64,000 bases of DNA from Pyxidicoccus trucidator (GTDB taxonomy: Bacteria; Myxococcota; Myxococcia; Myxococcales; Myxococcaceae): positions 402,322 to 466,321 of the forward strand of contig NZ_JAAIXZ010000001.1 in NCBI RefSeq assembly GCF_010894435.1, written 5' to 3'. Below the pieces are notes generated by a model. It searched no databases and had not been told where the DNA came from. It worked only from the letters and a program-made list of their open reading frames with translations. Positions within the stretch are counted from its first letter, which is position 1. Each line of letters opens with the position of its first letter. The position numbers were made by a program, and so were the translations under genes. Of this stretch, positions 51,704 to 61,247 are shown piece by piece.

Positions 51704-52276
51704 TCAGCGAGCCCGCTGGGCTACCCGGGCGGGCGGGTTCGCGCCGGGCGCCGAGGCCATGGACTGGCCAAGCTTCCTGGCGCTCTGCGGGAAGGGCCCA
51801 CGGGCCACTTCCTCACCCGAGGGGCTCAGCACCTTCGCGACGACCTGGTCGAAGCCCTTCTTGAGGCCCATCGACTTGTGGGGCTCGCCCTTCGAGTCCG
51901 CCACCATGTACAGCGACGACTCCAGCTCCGCCGGCACCGCCTGCCCGTGCTTGCGGAACATCTGCTTCATCAGGTCGAGCGACTCGCGGTGGCTCTTGCG
52001 AATCTCCCCCTTCGCCATGCCCTTGAAGAGGCCGGGCACGTCCCGCAGGTCCACGTGGACCACGACGATGGGCTTCTCCTCGCGCACGTCGTAGATGAAC
52101 TGGTACACGTGCTGACGCAGCTCGTCACGAGTCCCCTTGTTGGCATAGAGCACCACCGTGGGCCGGCCCTGGCCGATGGGGACGTCCTTGCCGAATACGT
52201 CCTGGAGCCCGGCAGCCTGCGCGGGGAGTGCTCCTACCAGTGCCAGCAGACCTGCGAGTGCCGCGATCATCCTCAT
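51704..52276 (-). CDS. exported thioredoxin-like-fold protein without a CxxC site
   Basis: 190 residues with signal peptide (IAALAGLLALVGALPAQA). RPTVVLYANKGTRDELRQH and KPIVVVHVDLRDVPGLF match the first half of a thioredoxin fold, but there is no cysteine, so no redox activity. The C-terminal half is helical, with a disordered tail. Function unknown. ATG at 52276 with AAAGGGA about 8 nt upstream. Confidence 0.65.
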   Translation of the reverse strand: MRMIAALAGLLALVGALPAQAAGLQDVFGKDVPIGQGRPTVVLYANKGTRDELRQHVYQFIYDVREEKPIVVVHVDLRDVPGLFKGMAKGEIRKSHRESLDLMKQMFRKHGQAVPAELESSLYMVADSKGEPHKSMGLKKGFDQVVAKVLSPSGEEVARGPFPQSARKLGQSMASAPGANPPARVAQRAR

Positions 52277-52487
52277 GTGACGTATCCCTTTCGTGTCGAA
52301 TTGCGGAGTCCTGACGAACAGGGCGATGCGTGTCCTGAATCCCCGCCACGTGACGGGGACCTCCGGGGTCCTCCCGCTCCCCTGGCGGGCCGCCCCTGGC
52401 AGGCCTGCTCGATTGCCCCACGTCCAGGACCTCTGCTATCGCCCCCCACCTCGCGCCACATGAGCGTGGCGCCGGGAGGGGGCAGTC

Positions 52488-53702
52488 ATGTCGCGGCCGT
52501 GCAAGGGTTTGAGAGGAATTGTCACACTGTTGCTGATGGCGCTGGCGGTGCCGGCGTCCGCGGCCAATCCGTTTGAGCAGGGGATGGTGACCATCACCCT
52601 GGATGACGGCTGGGCCACGCAGTACACGAAGGCGCGTCCGGCGCTCAACGCGCGGAACATGGACGCCACCTACGCGCTCGTCACCAACGCCATCTCCCAG
52701 GGCTGGGGCGGCTACATGAGCCTGGCCCAGGTGCAGACGCTCGTCGCGGAGGGTAATGACATCGCCAGCCACACGCTCACGCACCCGGACCTGACGACGC
52801 TGTCCGCGCCCCAGCTCACCTCCGAGCTCCAGGACTCGCAGGCGTGGCTCCTGAGCAACCTGAACGTGTCCGCCGTGCCGAGCTTCGTGGTGCCCTACGG
52901 CATCTACAACAACACCGTGCAGGGCTCCATCCGCCAGTACTACGCGAGCAGCCGCACGGTGAACGCCGGCCGCAACTTCCGCGACACGCTGGTGTACGAG
53001 CTGCGGGGCAATGACGTGCACCGCGCCGTGACGGTGGCCACCGTGCGCGGCTGGATTGACCAGGCCATCGCCGAGAAGAGCTGGCTCATCCTCGTGTTCC
53101 ACGAGTTCGTGGACGGCACGCCGACGCGCGACACGCAGTACAAGACGGCCAACTTCGCCTCCATCCTCAACTACATCCAGACGCGCGGCGCGCGCACCGT
53201 CACCCTGTCCGAGGGCGTGGCGATGATGGAAGGGCGCACCGACCCGGACCCCGTAGCCGGCCTGCCCATCTACGCGGACGCGCTGGAGAGCGGCTTCGCC
53301 AACTGGAGCTGGGCGACGCACTCGCTCGACGAGACGGGCGTGGTGCACGCGGGCAGCTCGGCCATCAGCTTCGAGGCGGACGCGTGGTCCGGGCTGATGT
53401 TCCACCACTCGGGCGTGGACCTGTCGCTGTACCAGTCCCTCGAGCTGTGGGTGCATGGCGGCACCACGGGTGGGCAGTCCGTGCAGTTGGTGCTCCATGA
53501 CGGCACGCAGACGCTCGGGGCCGTGTCACTGGACGCGGCGCTGGGGGCGGCCATCGCCCCGGGCACGTGGCAGAAGGTGACTGTCCCGTTCAGCAGCCTG
53601 GGCCTGACGTCCGGGACGCTGGTGGACCTGTACTTCCAGGACGCCTCGGGCGGAGACCAGGCCACGGTGTACCTGGATGACATCTCGCTGATTCCCCACT
53701 GA
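52488..53702 (+). CDS. secreted polysaccharide deacetylase with C-terminal carbohydrate-binding-like domain
   Basis: 404 residues. Signal peptide (GIVTLLLMALAVPASA), NodB domain (about 30-235) with MVTITLDDGWATQY (Asp pair) and IASHTLTHPDLTTL (metal His pair), and ILVFHEFVDG as the last motif. Residues 250-404 form a beta-sandwich (ALESGFANWSWATHSLDE, QSLELWVHGGTTGGQSVQL) like a carbohydrate-binding module. It probably deacetylates an extracellular or matrix polysaccharide. GGAGG lies upstream of the ATG. A strong bipartite hairpin follows. Confidence 0.88.
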   Translation: MSRPCKGLRGIVTLLLMALAVPASAANPFEQGMVTITLDDGWATQYTKARPALNARNMDATYALVTNAISQGWGGYMSLAQVQTLVAEGNDIASHTLTHPDLTTLSAPQLTSELQDSQAWLLSNLNVSAVPSFVVPYGIYNNTVQGSIRQYYASSRTVNAGRNFRDTLVYELRGNDVHRAVTVATVRGWIDQAIAEKSWLILVFHEFVDGTPTRDTQYKTANFASILNYIQTRGARTVTLSEGVAMMEGRTDPDPVAGLPIYADALESGFANWSWATHSLDETGVVHAGSSAISFEADAWSGLMFHHSGVDLSLYQSLELWVHGGTTGGQSVQLVLHDGTQTLGAVSLDAALGAAIAPGTWQKVTVPFSSLGLTSGTLVDLYFQDASGGDQATVYLDDISLIPH

Positions 53703-53716
53703 GGCGCTCGGTGGGG

Positions 53717-53761
53717 CCGGGCTCCGGGCCTTCCCTCGGGGAAGGCCGGCCTGGAGCCCGG
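53717..53761. terminator. bipartite terminator between convergent genes
   Basis: CCGGGCTCC (53717-53725) with GGAGCCCGG (53753-53761), enclosing GGCCTTCCC-TCG-GGGAAGGCC (53727-53747). It serves the deacetylase gene and the minus-strand gene that ends at 53772. Confidence 0.75.
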
Positions 53762-53771
53762 CGCGGGGGCT

Positions 53772-54518
53772 TCAGAAGCGGCCGGAGAACCCGCCGATGA
53801 AGCCACCGTGAGGCGTGGTGCCCGCGGAGGGGACCAGCAGCAGCGCCGGGCTGGAGCTGGGGCCCCGCCGGGGCTCGGGGCGCGACTGGGAGGGGGACAG
53901 GTCCTCGGACAGCTCGAAGCCGACGACGGAGCCGAGCACCGCCGCCAGGGGGACGCTGAGGAGGACGACACTGCCGTCGCCGTTCTCGATACTGCTATTG
54001 ATGAGCACCGAGGCGAGGAGCGCGCCGCCCCCGCCCACGAGCATCCCCAGGTAGGAGCTTCCCAGCCCACCGCGGACTCCCAACAGCCGCCCGACCGCGA
54101 AGACGCCCAGGGGAAGACCGAGGGCCGCTCCGCCGAGTGCTCCAAATAGAATCGGACCGAGGCAATCCTCACTTCCACAGTCGGAGACCCCGACCAGCGC
54201 CACCATGCCCAGGACACCTCCCACCGCGCCGGTGGCGCCCGCGCCCAGCGATTCGAGCAGGCCCCGAAGGGCCAGCGGCATGGTGGAGCCACTTCGCGGC
54301 TCCGGCTCGCGCAAGTCCAGCGGCTCGCTGAGGAGGTCCGGAATGGGCGTGAGCTCCGGTGCGGGAGCGGGCTCGGCCGGGACGAGCGGCGGAACGGACA
54401 CGGCCTCCGGGGGAGCGGAGTCCTGGGCCTCCATGGGCACCGCCCAGGCCTCGGAGAGGCCGGGGAGCGCCGTGCACAGGAGGAAGAAGGAGATGGCGAA
54501 GCGGCGGAACTTGACCAT
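53772..54518 (-). CDS. exported or membrane glycine-rich hypothetical protein
   Basis: 248 residues with signal peptide (AISFFLLCTALPGLSEA), a Pro/Glu-rich segment (35-75), then a Gly-rich hydrophobic part (about 90-195; GAGATGAVGGVLGMVALVGV, FGALGGAALGLPLGVFAV, GMLVGGGGALLASVLINS) like glycine-zipper membrane segments, and a Ser/Pro-rich tail. No family recognised. Confidence 0.65.
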   Translation of the reverse strand: MVKFRRFAISFFLLCTALPGLSEAWAVPMEAQDSAPPEAVSVPPLVPAEPAPAPELTPIPDLLSEPLDLREPEPRSGSTMPLALRGLLESLGAGATGAVGGVLGMVALVGVSDCGSEDCLGPILFGALGGAALGLPLGVFAVGRLLGVRGGLGSSYLGMLVGGGGALLASVLINSSIENGDGSVVLLSVPLAAVLGSVVGFELSEDLSPSQSRPEPRRGPSSSPALLLVPSAGTTPHGGFIGGFSGRF

Positions 54519-54590
54519 GCGGGCAAGCCTAGCGACTTCCCGAGACGCCTGCGCAGTGCCCCAGGGTGCGGACGGACCGCGCCATCGGTC

Positions 54591-55487
54591 TCAGGCGCCG
54601 GGCGTCAGCAGGCCGTGGACGTGGGGCTGTCCATCCTCGGCCCTCACACGCCAGGCGACGCCTCCCCCGGGCTGCGCCGCCGTCTGGAACACCACGCGCG
54701 AGGGCAGCAGCAGCGGGCGGCGGAAGTCCGAGGTGAGCGTGAGGGCGGGTGCTTCCGCGGCCTCGCCCATCTCCGCCACGCAGCGACCCACGGTCCACAT
54801 GCCGTGGACGATGGCGCGTGGGAAGCCGAAGAGGCGCGCGGTGAGGGCGTACAGGTGGATGGGATTGTAGTCGCCGGAGGCGCGCGCGTACCGCCGGCCG
54901 GTGTCCTCGGGCACCGACCAGTTCGCGGGGCGGCTGCTGGCGAAGCGGGCGTCCTCTTCGGTAGCAGTGGAAGCGCTCGCGGGCTTCGGCTCGCGAGGGC
55001 GCGCGTCGGCACCAGGAAGGCGGCGGAGCATGGTGGTGAAGGCGCTCCACACGAGCGTGCCGTCCACCTCCACGTGGGTGTGCAGGTCCAGCTCGCGTCC
55101 CAGCCGCACCTCGCGCTGTCCCTCCACCCAGGTGTGCACCGAGAGCGGCGTCCCCTCCTCCAGCCGGCGGTGCTGCTGGATGCGGTTGCGCACGTGAATC
55201 ATGCCGAGCAGCCGGTAGGGGAACTCGGGGTGGTTGAGCAGCGCGATGTGCAGCGGCGCGGCGAGCACCTGTGGGAAGGGCAGCGGCAGGTACCCGTCGG
55301 AGGGGAAGCCGCAGACCTCCCGGTAGCGGGCGAGCTGCACCGGGTCCGGAGCGAAGTGGCGCAGCCGCACTTCCAGTCGGGGCACCTCGGCGGGGCGCGA
55401 GGGACGGCGGGCCACGGCGGCACGCAGCAGCTCCCTGGCGAGCGGTGGGGGCGAGGTGAGCTCGAGGACACGCGAGGTAGCGGACAC
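54591..55487 (-). CDS. MaoC-like (R)-hydratase, two hotdog halves
   Basis: 298 residues. The C-terminal half has the hydratase-2 motif YARASGDYNPIHLYALTA with the catalytic Asp/His, then FGFPRAIVHGMWTVGR. The N-terminal half is a second, non-catalytic hotdog (ALLNHPEFPYRLLGMIHVRN). This layout occurs in MaoC-like dehydratases of acyl-CoA or acyl-ACP metabolism. It may act on branched or long-chain acyl groups; the substrate is unknown. The divergent neighbour is the kinase gene. Confidence 0.82.
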   Translation of the reverse strand: MSATSRVLELTSPPPLARELLRAAVARRPSRPAEVPRLEVRLRHFAPDPVQLARYREVCGFPSDGYLPLPFPQVLAAPLHIALLNHPEFPYRLLGMIHVRNRIQQHRRLEEGTPLSVHTWVEGQREVRLGRELDLHTHVEVDGTLVWSAFTTMLRRLPGADARPREPKPASASTATEEDARFASSRPANWSVPEDTGRRYARASGDYNPIHLYALTARLFGFPRAIVHGMWTVGRCVAEMGEAAEAPALTLTSDFRRPLLLPSRVVFQTAAQPGGGVAWRVRAEDGQPHVHGLLTPGA

Positions 55488-55608
55488 GGAAGGCTCCTAT
55501 CGGGAAGCGGCCGGACGCCCCCTTATGGCAGCACGCGCGGCGGCGGGCGGAAAGAAGTGTCTCCGGCACGACGCGCGGGAATCAGCCAGACAACGAAGTC
55601 GCGGGCGG

Positions 55609-58600
55609 ATGAGCGGGAGTCGGGAGCCGCCCTGCCTGAAGTCCCCTGGCGAAAGCAAGGCCCCTGCCCCGGGCCCCGCCCCTTCTCACGGGCATGCGGC
55701 GTGGGAGAACATCCTGGCCGTGTCCTGTTTCGATGAGAAGGCCGCACGCGCGCTCGCCGCCGGCATGCTTCCCAGTGTGGAAGCAAACCGGCTGCGTCGT
55801 CATGCGGAGGGGTGCCGCCATTGCGCGTCGCTCCTGGCACGGGTGACGCCCCCGGGTTCCGCCTCTCACCGTGCCGTCGTCGCTTCAGGGGAGGCGGTGA
55901 CGATTCGGAACGGCAATGAGCCGCGCGGCGCCGCGAAGGCTGGCGCCGACGACAAGCACGTCACCGAGCCCATCCCCGTGGCTCGAGCGTCCAGGTCGCG
56001 AAGGGCTGGACGCCGCGACCCCGCCCCCGCGCAGGTGACGTTGGTTGTCCCACCGCCCGCGCGGCCCCAGGGCGCCAGCGTCCGCGTCCCGCCTCCCAAC
56101 GCGAACGCGAGCGTGCCCGCCTCCGAGAAACCGCTCCGCCCCGAGCCGCGCGGCTCGCCTCCCGAGGCCGTGGCCCCCGCCCCCGCGCGCAAGGCCCCCG
56201 CGGACCGCGAGTCGCCCGCACGCGCCTCGGTGGGCCGCTACCACATCCTCGACAAGCTGGGCTCCGGCGGCATGGGCGTCGTCTACAGCGCCTATGACCC
56301 GGAGCTGCACCGGCGCGTGGCCATCAAGCTGCTGCACCCGGACGCCAACACGGTGGTCCGGGCCGACGGCTCCTCGCGACTGCTGCGCGAAGCCCAGGCC
56401 ATGGCGCGCCTCTCCCACCCGAACGTCGTCTCCGTCTACGACGCGGGCACCTTCGCCGGGCGCGTCTTCATCGCGATGGAGCTGGTGGAGGGCCTGTCCC
56501 TGCGCCACTGGCTCCAAGCGGAGCACCGCACCTGGCGCGAGGTGATGGAGCTCTTCCGCCAGGCCGGCCAGGGACTGGCGGCGGCCCACGCGGCCGGGCT
56601 CGTGCACCGCGACTTCAAGCCCGCCAACGTCATCGTGAACCGCGACGGCCGTGCGCAGGTGATGGACTTCGGACTGGCCCGCACCACCACGGACCTCGAG
56701 GCGGCGGAGGCGGGCCGGCCCACCACGCCCTCGCTGCTGCCCATCACCCAGGACGACCTGCTGGAGTCGCCCCTCACCGAGGCCGGCCGTGTCATGGGCA
56801 CCCCCGCGTACATGCCGCCCGAGCAGCAGCACGAGGACGGGCGCACCGACGCGCGCGGAGACCAGTTCAGCTTCTGCGCCTCCCTGTATGAAGCCCTCTA
56901 CGGACAGCTCCCCTTCGAGGGGAAGCGCTCGGCGGAGTACCTGAGCGAGGCGCGCACGGGCCGCGTGCGTCCGCCGCCCCGGGGCAGCCGCGTCCCCTCC
57001 TCGCTGTTTCGCGCCCTCGCCCGGGGCCTGTCCCCCTCGCCCGAGGCGCGCTACGCGTCCATGGCGGTGCTGCTGGAGGCGCTCGGCGGGGACCCGTCCG
57101 TGGACTGGCAACGTCGCGGGGCCGTGGCCGCCGCGGCGCTGCTGCTCGCCAGCGCCGTGGGCGTCACGTGGTGGGTGGGCAACCACCGTCGGACTCCCTG
57201 CCGTGACGCCGAGGCCAGGCTGGCCGGTGTCTGGGACGGTCAGCGCAAGGTCGACGTCCAGCAGGCCTTCACGGCTACGGGCAAGCCCCACGCGCCCACG
57301 GCCTTCACGCGCGTGACCGCGACGCTCGACGGCTTCGCGCGCGAGTGGACAGGCATGCACCGCGAGACGTGCGAGGCCGCCCGGGTGCGAGGCCACCAGT
57401 CCGACGAGGTGCTGTCGCTGCGCATGGCGTGCCTGGAGCGTCGCCGCTCCGCCCTGGGCGCGATGACGGGCGTGCTCGTGCAGACGGATGCCGAGTCGCT
57501 CGACTCCGCGCTGGACGCGGCGCAGCGCCTGCCGCCCGTGTCCGGCTGCGCGGACGTGGAGGCCCTGCGACGCGGGCTGCCCGAGTCCTCCGAGCAGCGC
57601 GAGCAACTGGAGGCCCTGCGCGCCCGCGTGGACCGCGCCACCGCGCTGGTGGAGGCGGGCCGCTACACGCAGGCCCAGGAGGAGCTGAAGGTGGCGCTGG
57701 AGCAGTCGCGCACGCCGGACTCGCGGCCGGTGCTCGCGGAGGCGCTGGAGCTGGAGGGCCGGCTCGGCCTCGTCATGGGCGACGAGGCCCGCGCCCGGGC
57801 CGCGCTGCGCGAGTCCCTGCTCACGGCGCAGGCCCTCCGCCATGACCAGCTGGCCGCCCGCGCCGCAGCGCGGCTGGTCACCACCGTCTCCTCCGAGCGC
57901 ACGCTGGAGGAGTGGAGCGTGGCGCAGGCCCGCTCCGCAATCGAACGCGCCGGCGGAGCCCCGGAGCTGGAAGCGCTGCTCCAGATGAGCCTGGGCCGCA
58001 ACGACTTCCTCCGGGGCCAGTATGCGCAGGCCGCGGAGGCCTTCGCTCGCTCCGCCACGCTGCGCGAGAAGGACCTCGGCGCCGAGCACCTGCTCACCGT
58101 GGAGTCGCTCCGCAATCAGGCCGCGGCCCTGTCCCGCACGCCGGACACCGAGCGCGCCGCCGACCTGCTGCGCCGCGTGCTGGAGACGACGGAGCGGGTG
58201 ATGGGCCCCGACCATCCGCAGACGGCCATGGCCGCCAACGCCGTCGGCTACCACCTGGTGTCCAGCCGCCGCTTCGAGGAGGGCATGCCGTACCTGCTGC
58301 GGGCCATTGCCCTCGAGGAGCAGGCGCTGGGCGCCGACAGCGCCACGCTGAGCTACCCGCTCAACAACCTCGCCGACGCGCTGGAGTCACTCGACCGCTA
58401 CGCCGAGGCCCGGCCCCTGCGCGAGCGCGCGCTGGCGTTGGACCTGAAGGCCCATGGCCCCGCGCACCCGGAGACGGCCGCGGACCTGACGGCGCTCGGA
58501 GACCTGGCCCTGCGCGAGGGCAGGCCGCGCGACGCCATGGACTTCGCCCGGCGCGCGGTGGACGCATACGAGGCCTTCCAGAAGGACCACCCGGACGTGG

Positions 58601-58884
58601 CCGCCCCGCTGACGACGCTGGGACAGGCGCTGCTGGCCCGGGGACAGGCGCGCGAGGCCCACGCCGCGCTGGAGCGCGCGCTCCACCTCCGCACCCTCCA
58701 CCCCGGCCCGGGAGCGGACCTCGCGAAGACGCGCTTCGCCCTCGCTCGCGCCCTGCCCTCGAAGGACGCCGCCCGGGCGCGCGCGCTGGCCACCCAGTCC
58801 CTGGCCTTCTACGCCTCGGACGCCGCCACCTTCTCCGCCGAGGCCGACCGCATCCGGGAGTGGCTCCAGGGCCGGCGCCGCTGA
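55609..58884 (+). CDS. Ser/Thr protein kinase with N-terminal zinc-motif and extracellular TPR tail
   Basis: 1091 residues. N-terminus: RRHAEGCRHCASLL (HxxxCxxC as in anti-sigma domains, about 63-72), then a 130-residue Pro/Ala-rich linker. Kinase domain about 210-480: YHILDKLGSGGMGVVYSAYD, VAIKLLHPD, HRDFKPANV, MDFGLARTT, GTPAYMPPEQ. One membrane span (about 503-524, AAAALLLASAVGVTWWVG), then over 550 residues of TPR-type helices (YAEARPLRERALALDLKAHG, AAEAFARSATLREKDLG). It phosphorylates cytosolic proteins in response to a periplasmic input. The frame is open to 55456; the ATG at 55609 is the first in frame near the zinc motif. Confidence 0.88.
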   Translation: MSGSREPPCLKSPGESKAPAPGPAPSHGHAAWENILAVSCFDEKAARALAAGMLPSVEANRLRRHAEGCRHCASLLARVTPPGSASHRAVVASGEAVTIRNGNEPRGAAKAGADDKHVTEPIPVARASRSRRAGRRDPAPAQVTLVVPPPARPQGASVRVPPPNANASVPASEKPLRPEPRGSPPEAVAPAPARKAPADRESPARASVGRYHILDKLGSGGMGVVYSAYDPELHRRVAIKLLHPDANTVVRADGSSRLLREAQAMARLSHPNVVSVYDAGTFAGRVFIAMELVEGLSLRHWLQAEHRTWREVMELFRQAGQGLAAAHAAGLVHRDFKPANVIVNRDGRAQVMDFGLARTTTDLEAAEAGRPTTPSLLPITQDDLLESPLTEAGRVMGTPAYMPPEQQHEDGRTDARGDQFSFCASLYEALYGQLPFEGKRSAEYLSEARTGRVRPPPRGSRVPSSLFRALARGLSPSPEARYASMAVLLEALGGDPSVDWQRRGAVAAAALLLASAVGVTWWVGNHRRTPCRDAEARLAGVWDGQRKVDVQQAFTATGKPHAPTAFTRVTATLDGFAREWTGMHRETCEAARVRGHQSDEVLSLRMACLERRRSALGAMTGVLVQTDAESLDSALDAAQRLPPVSGCADVEALRRGLPESSEQREQLEALRARVDRATALVEAGRYTQAQEELKVALEQSRTPDSRPVLAEALELEGRLGLVMGDEARARAALRESLLTAQALRHDQLAARAAARLVTTVSSERTLEEWSVAQARSAIERAGGAPELEALLQMSLGRNDFLRGQYAQAAEAFARSATLREKDLGAEHLLTVESLRNQAAALSRTPDTERAADLLRRVLETTERVMGPDHPQTAMAANAVGYHLVSSRRFEEGMPYLLRAIALEEQALGADSATLSYPLNNLADALESLDRYAEARPLRERALALDLKAHGPAHPETAADLTALGDLALREGRPRDAMDFARRAVDAYEAFQKDHPDVAAPLTTLGQALLARGQAREAHAALERALHLRTLHPGPGADLAKTRFALARALPSKDAARARALATQSLAFYASDAATFSAEADRIREWLQGRRR

Positions 58885-59078
58885 GTCCTCCGCTCCGGGT
58901 CTCTCCGGACCTGTCGGACCTGGCGAGGGCCTCGTCGCCGGCTTCTCACCCTTCGTGCGCCTGGGCGGGCGCCAGCGCCAGCCAGGGGGGCCGGCGACCG
59001 GACCCGGTCGCTCTTCCGCCTCCCCTCCATGCAACTTTCCGACGCGCGCGACGGGCTGAGTCCTTACACTTCCGTCAA

Positions 59079-60719
59079 ATGCTTCACGTCATACCCCTCG
59101 GCGGCCTCGGAGAAATCGGCCTCAACTCCATGGTCGTCGCCTGTCGCGGGGAGATGCTGCTCATCGATGCCGGGCTGATGTTCCCCTCCGCGGGGATGCC
59201 CGGCGTCGACATCATCATCCCGGACTTCAGCCACCTGAAGCAGAACGCCGCCCAGCTCAAGGGCGTGCTGCTCACCCACGGCCACGAAGACCACCTGGGC
59301 GCGCTCCCCTACCTGCTCAACGAGGTGCCCGTCCCCGTCTACGGCACGCGCTTCACGCTGGCCATGGCCCGCCACCGCCTGAGCGAGATGGGGCTGGAGG
59401 CGGACCTGCGCGAAATCGAGCCGCGCGAGCCCTTCCACGTGGGCACCGCCTTCAAGGTGGAGGCCAGCCGCGTCACCCACACCGTGCCGGACGCGGTGGG
59501 CTTCATCATCCGCACCCCCGAGGGCACCCTCATCCACACCGGGGACTTCAAGCTGGACCCGGACCCCATCGACGGGCTGCGCACGGACCTGGAGCGCTGG
59601 GGCCAGGCCGGCGAGGAGGGCGTGCTGTGCCTCCTGTCGGACTCCACCAACTCCGAGCTCACCGAGGAGACGGGCAGCGAGCGCGTGGTGGAGCAGACCT
59701 TCGAGCGCCTCTTCACCGGCGCCACCGGCCGCATCATCGTCGCCCTCTTCTCCTCCAACCTCCACCGCGTGCGGCACCTCCTCGCGCTCGCCGAGCGGCT
59801 GGGGCGCAAGGTGGCCCTCCAGGGCCGCAGCATGATTCGCAACGTGGAGATGGCGCGCGAGCTGGGCTACCTGGACGCGCCCGACTCGCTCTTCATCCAC
59901 CTGGACACGGTGACGCAATTGCCGGCCCACCGCGTGCTGGTCGTCACCACCGGCGCCCAGGGCGAGCCCCGGGCCGGGCTGTCACAGCTGGCCGCGGGAG
60001 ACGGGCCCGTGCGGTTGGACCCGGGAGACCTCGTGGTGCTCAGCTCGCGCCCCATCCCCGGCAACGAGCGCTCCGTGGGCGCGCTCATCGACGAGCTCCA
60101 GTGGCGCGGCGCGCGCGTCGCCTACGCGCAGCTGGAGCCGGGCGTCCACGTCTCCGGCCACGCCAGCCGGCCGCAGCAGCGGCGGGTGCTGGATTTGGTG
60201 AAGCCGCGCCACTTCGTCCCCGTGCACGGCGAGGGCCGCCACCTGCACCGACACCTGGCCACCGCGCGCGAGGCCGGCCTGGAGCCCGCGCAGTGTCTGC
60301 TGGCGCAGGACGGAGACATCGTCACCTTCCAGGAGGGCCGGGGCCGCTTCAGCGGCAGCGTGCCGGCGGGCCGCGTCTTCAAGGACAGGTTCGGCAGCGG
60401 TGTGGTGACGCCGGACACCCTCCAGGAGCGCGTGAAGCTGTCGGAGACGGGCATGGTGGCCGCCGTCGTCGTCCTCCAGCGGGACAACCAGAAGCTGGTG
60501 GCGGGGCCCCAACTGTCCGGCCAGGGACTGAGCCTGGACGAGCAGGTGATGCTCCCCCGGGTGGCCCAGGAGGCCCGTACCCTCTTCGAGGCCCTGTCCC
60601 CCCAGCTCCGGGGGGACGACGCCCTGGTGCGAGAGGAACTCACCCGGGCGGTGCGCCGCGCCTTCAAGCTGTACACCTCCCGGCGCCCCCTGGTGGTGCC
60701 CATGGTCGTCCGGGTGTAG
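59079..60719 (+). CDS. rnj: ribonuclease J
   Basis: 546 residues, metallo-beta-lactamase/beta-CASP RNase with 5'-exo- and endonuclease activity in mRNA decay and RNA maturation. It begins MLHVIPLGGLGEIGLN; the zinc motif is LTHGHEDHLGALPYL, then ASRVTHTVPDAVG, LIHTGDFKLDP, VSGHASRPQQ and FVPVHGEGRH. It stands between the kinase gene and yajQ (21 bp downstream). The N-terminal Met is close to the first strand, as usual for RNase J. Confidence 0.93.
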   Translation: MLHVIPLGGLGEIGLNSMVVACRGEMLLIDAGLMFPSAGMPGVDIIIPDFSHLKQNAAQLKGVLLTHGHEDHLGALPYLLNEVPVPVYGTRFTLAMARHRLSEMGLEADLREIEPREPFHVGTAFKVEASRVTHTVPDAVGFIIRTPEGTLIHTGDFKLDPDPIDGLRTDLERWGQAGEEGVLCLLSDSTNSELTEETGSERVVEQTFERLFTGATGRIIVALFSSNLHRVRHLLALAERLGRKVALQGRSMIRNVEMARELGYLDAPDSLFIHLDTVTQLPAHRVLVVTTGAQGEPRAGLSQLAAGDGPVRLDPGDLVVLSSRPIPGNERSVGALIDELQWRGARVAYAQLEPGVHVSGHASRPQQRRVLDLVKPRHFVPVHGEGRHLHRHLATAREAGLEPAQCLLAQDGDIVTFQEGRGRFSGSVPAGRVFKDRFGSGVVTPDTLQERVKLSETGMVAAVVVLQRDNQKLVAGPQLSGQGLSLDEQVMLPRVAQEARTLFEALSPQLRGDDALVREELTRAVRRAFKLYTSRRPLVVPMVVRV

Positions 60720-60740
60720 GTGTGGTAAGGGCCGCACCCG

Positions 60741-61238
60741 ATGCCATCCTTCGACGTCGTCTCGAAAATCGACCTGGCCGAGCTCGACAACGCGGTCAAC
60801 CAGACCAAGAAGGAGCTCAGCACCCGCTATGACTTCCAGGGCACCCAGGCGGACGTGGTGCTGGCCCCGGACCATACCGCCATCACCGTGAAGGCCAACA
60901 GCGAAGACCGCGTCCAGGCCGCCAAGGAAGTCCTCCTGGGCAAGCTGGCCAAGCGCAACATCAGCCTCCACGCGCTGGAGTACGGCGACATCGAGAAGAC
61001 CGGCCTCCACAACGTGAAGCAGGTCATCAAGCTCCAGCAGGGCATCCCCGTGGAGAAGTCCAAGGAGCTGGTGAGGCTCCTCAAGGACTCGAAGATGAAG
61101 GTGCAGGGCTCCATCCAGGCGGACCAGCTCCGTGTCACCGGGAAGAACCGGGACGACCTCCAGGCCGCCATGGCCCTGTTCCGCAAGGAGCAGGACCGGA
61201 TGAAGCTGGACATGCAGTTCACCAACTTCCGCGATTAG
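60741..61238 (+). CDS. yajQ: YajQ-family nucleotide-binding protein
   Basis: 165 residues, two ferredoxin-like halves. Matches YajQ throughout: MPSFDVVSKIDLAELDNAVN, ELSTRYDFQGTQADV, QVIKLQQGIPVEKSKELV, KVQGSIQADQLRVTGKNRDD, ending MQFTNFRD. In other bacteria YajQ members bind cyclic di-GMP. It follows rnj by 21 bp and precedes the secreted-protein gene by 9 bp, so the three are probably one transcript. Confidence 0.92.
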   Translation: MPSFDVVSKIDLAELDNAVNQTKKELSTRYDFQGTQADVVLAPDHTAITVKANSEDRVQAAKEVLLGKLAKRNISLHALEYGDIEKTGLHNVKQVIKLQQGIPVEKSKELVRLLKDSKMKVQGSIQADQLRVTGKNRDDLQAAMALFRKEQDRMKLDMQFTNFRD

Positions 61239-61247
61239 AAGACGCCC

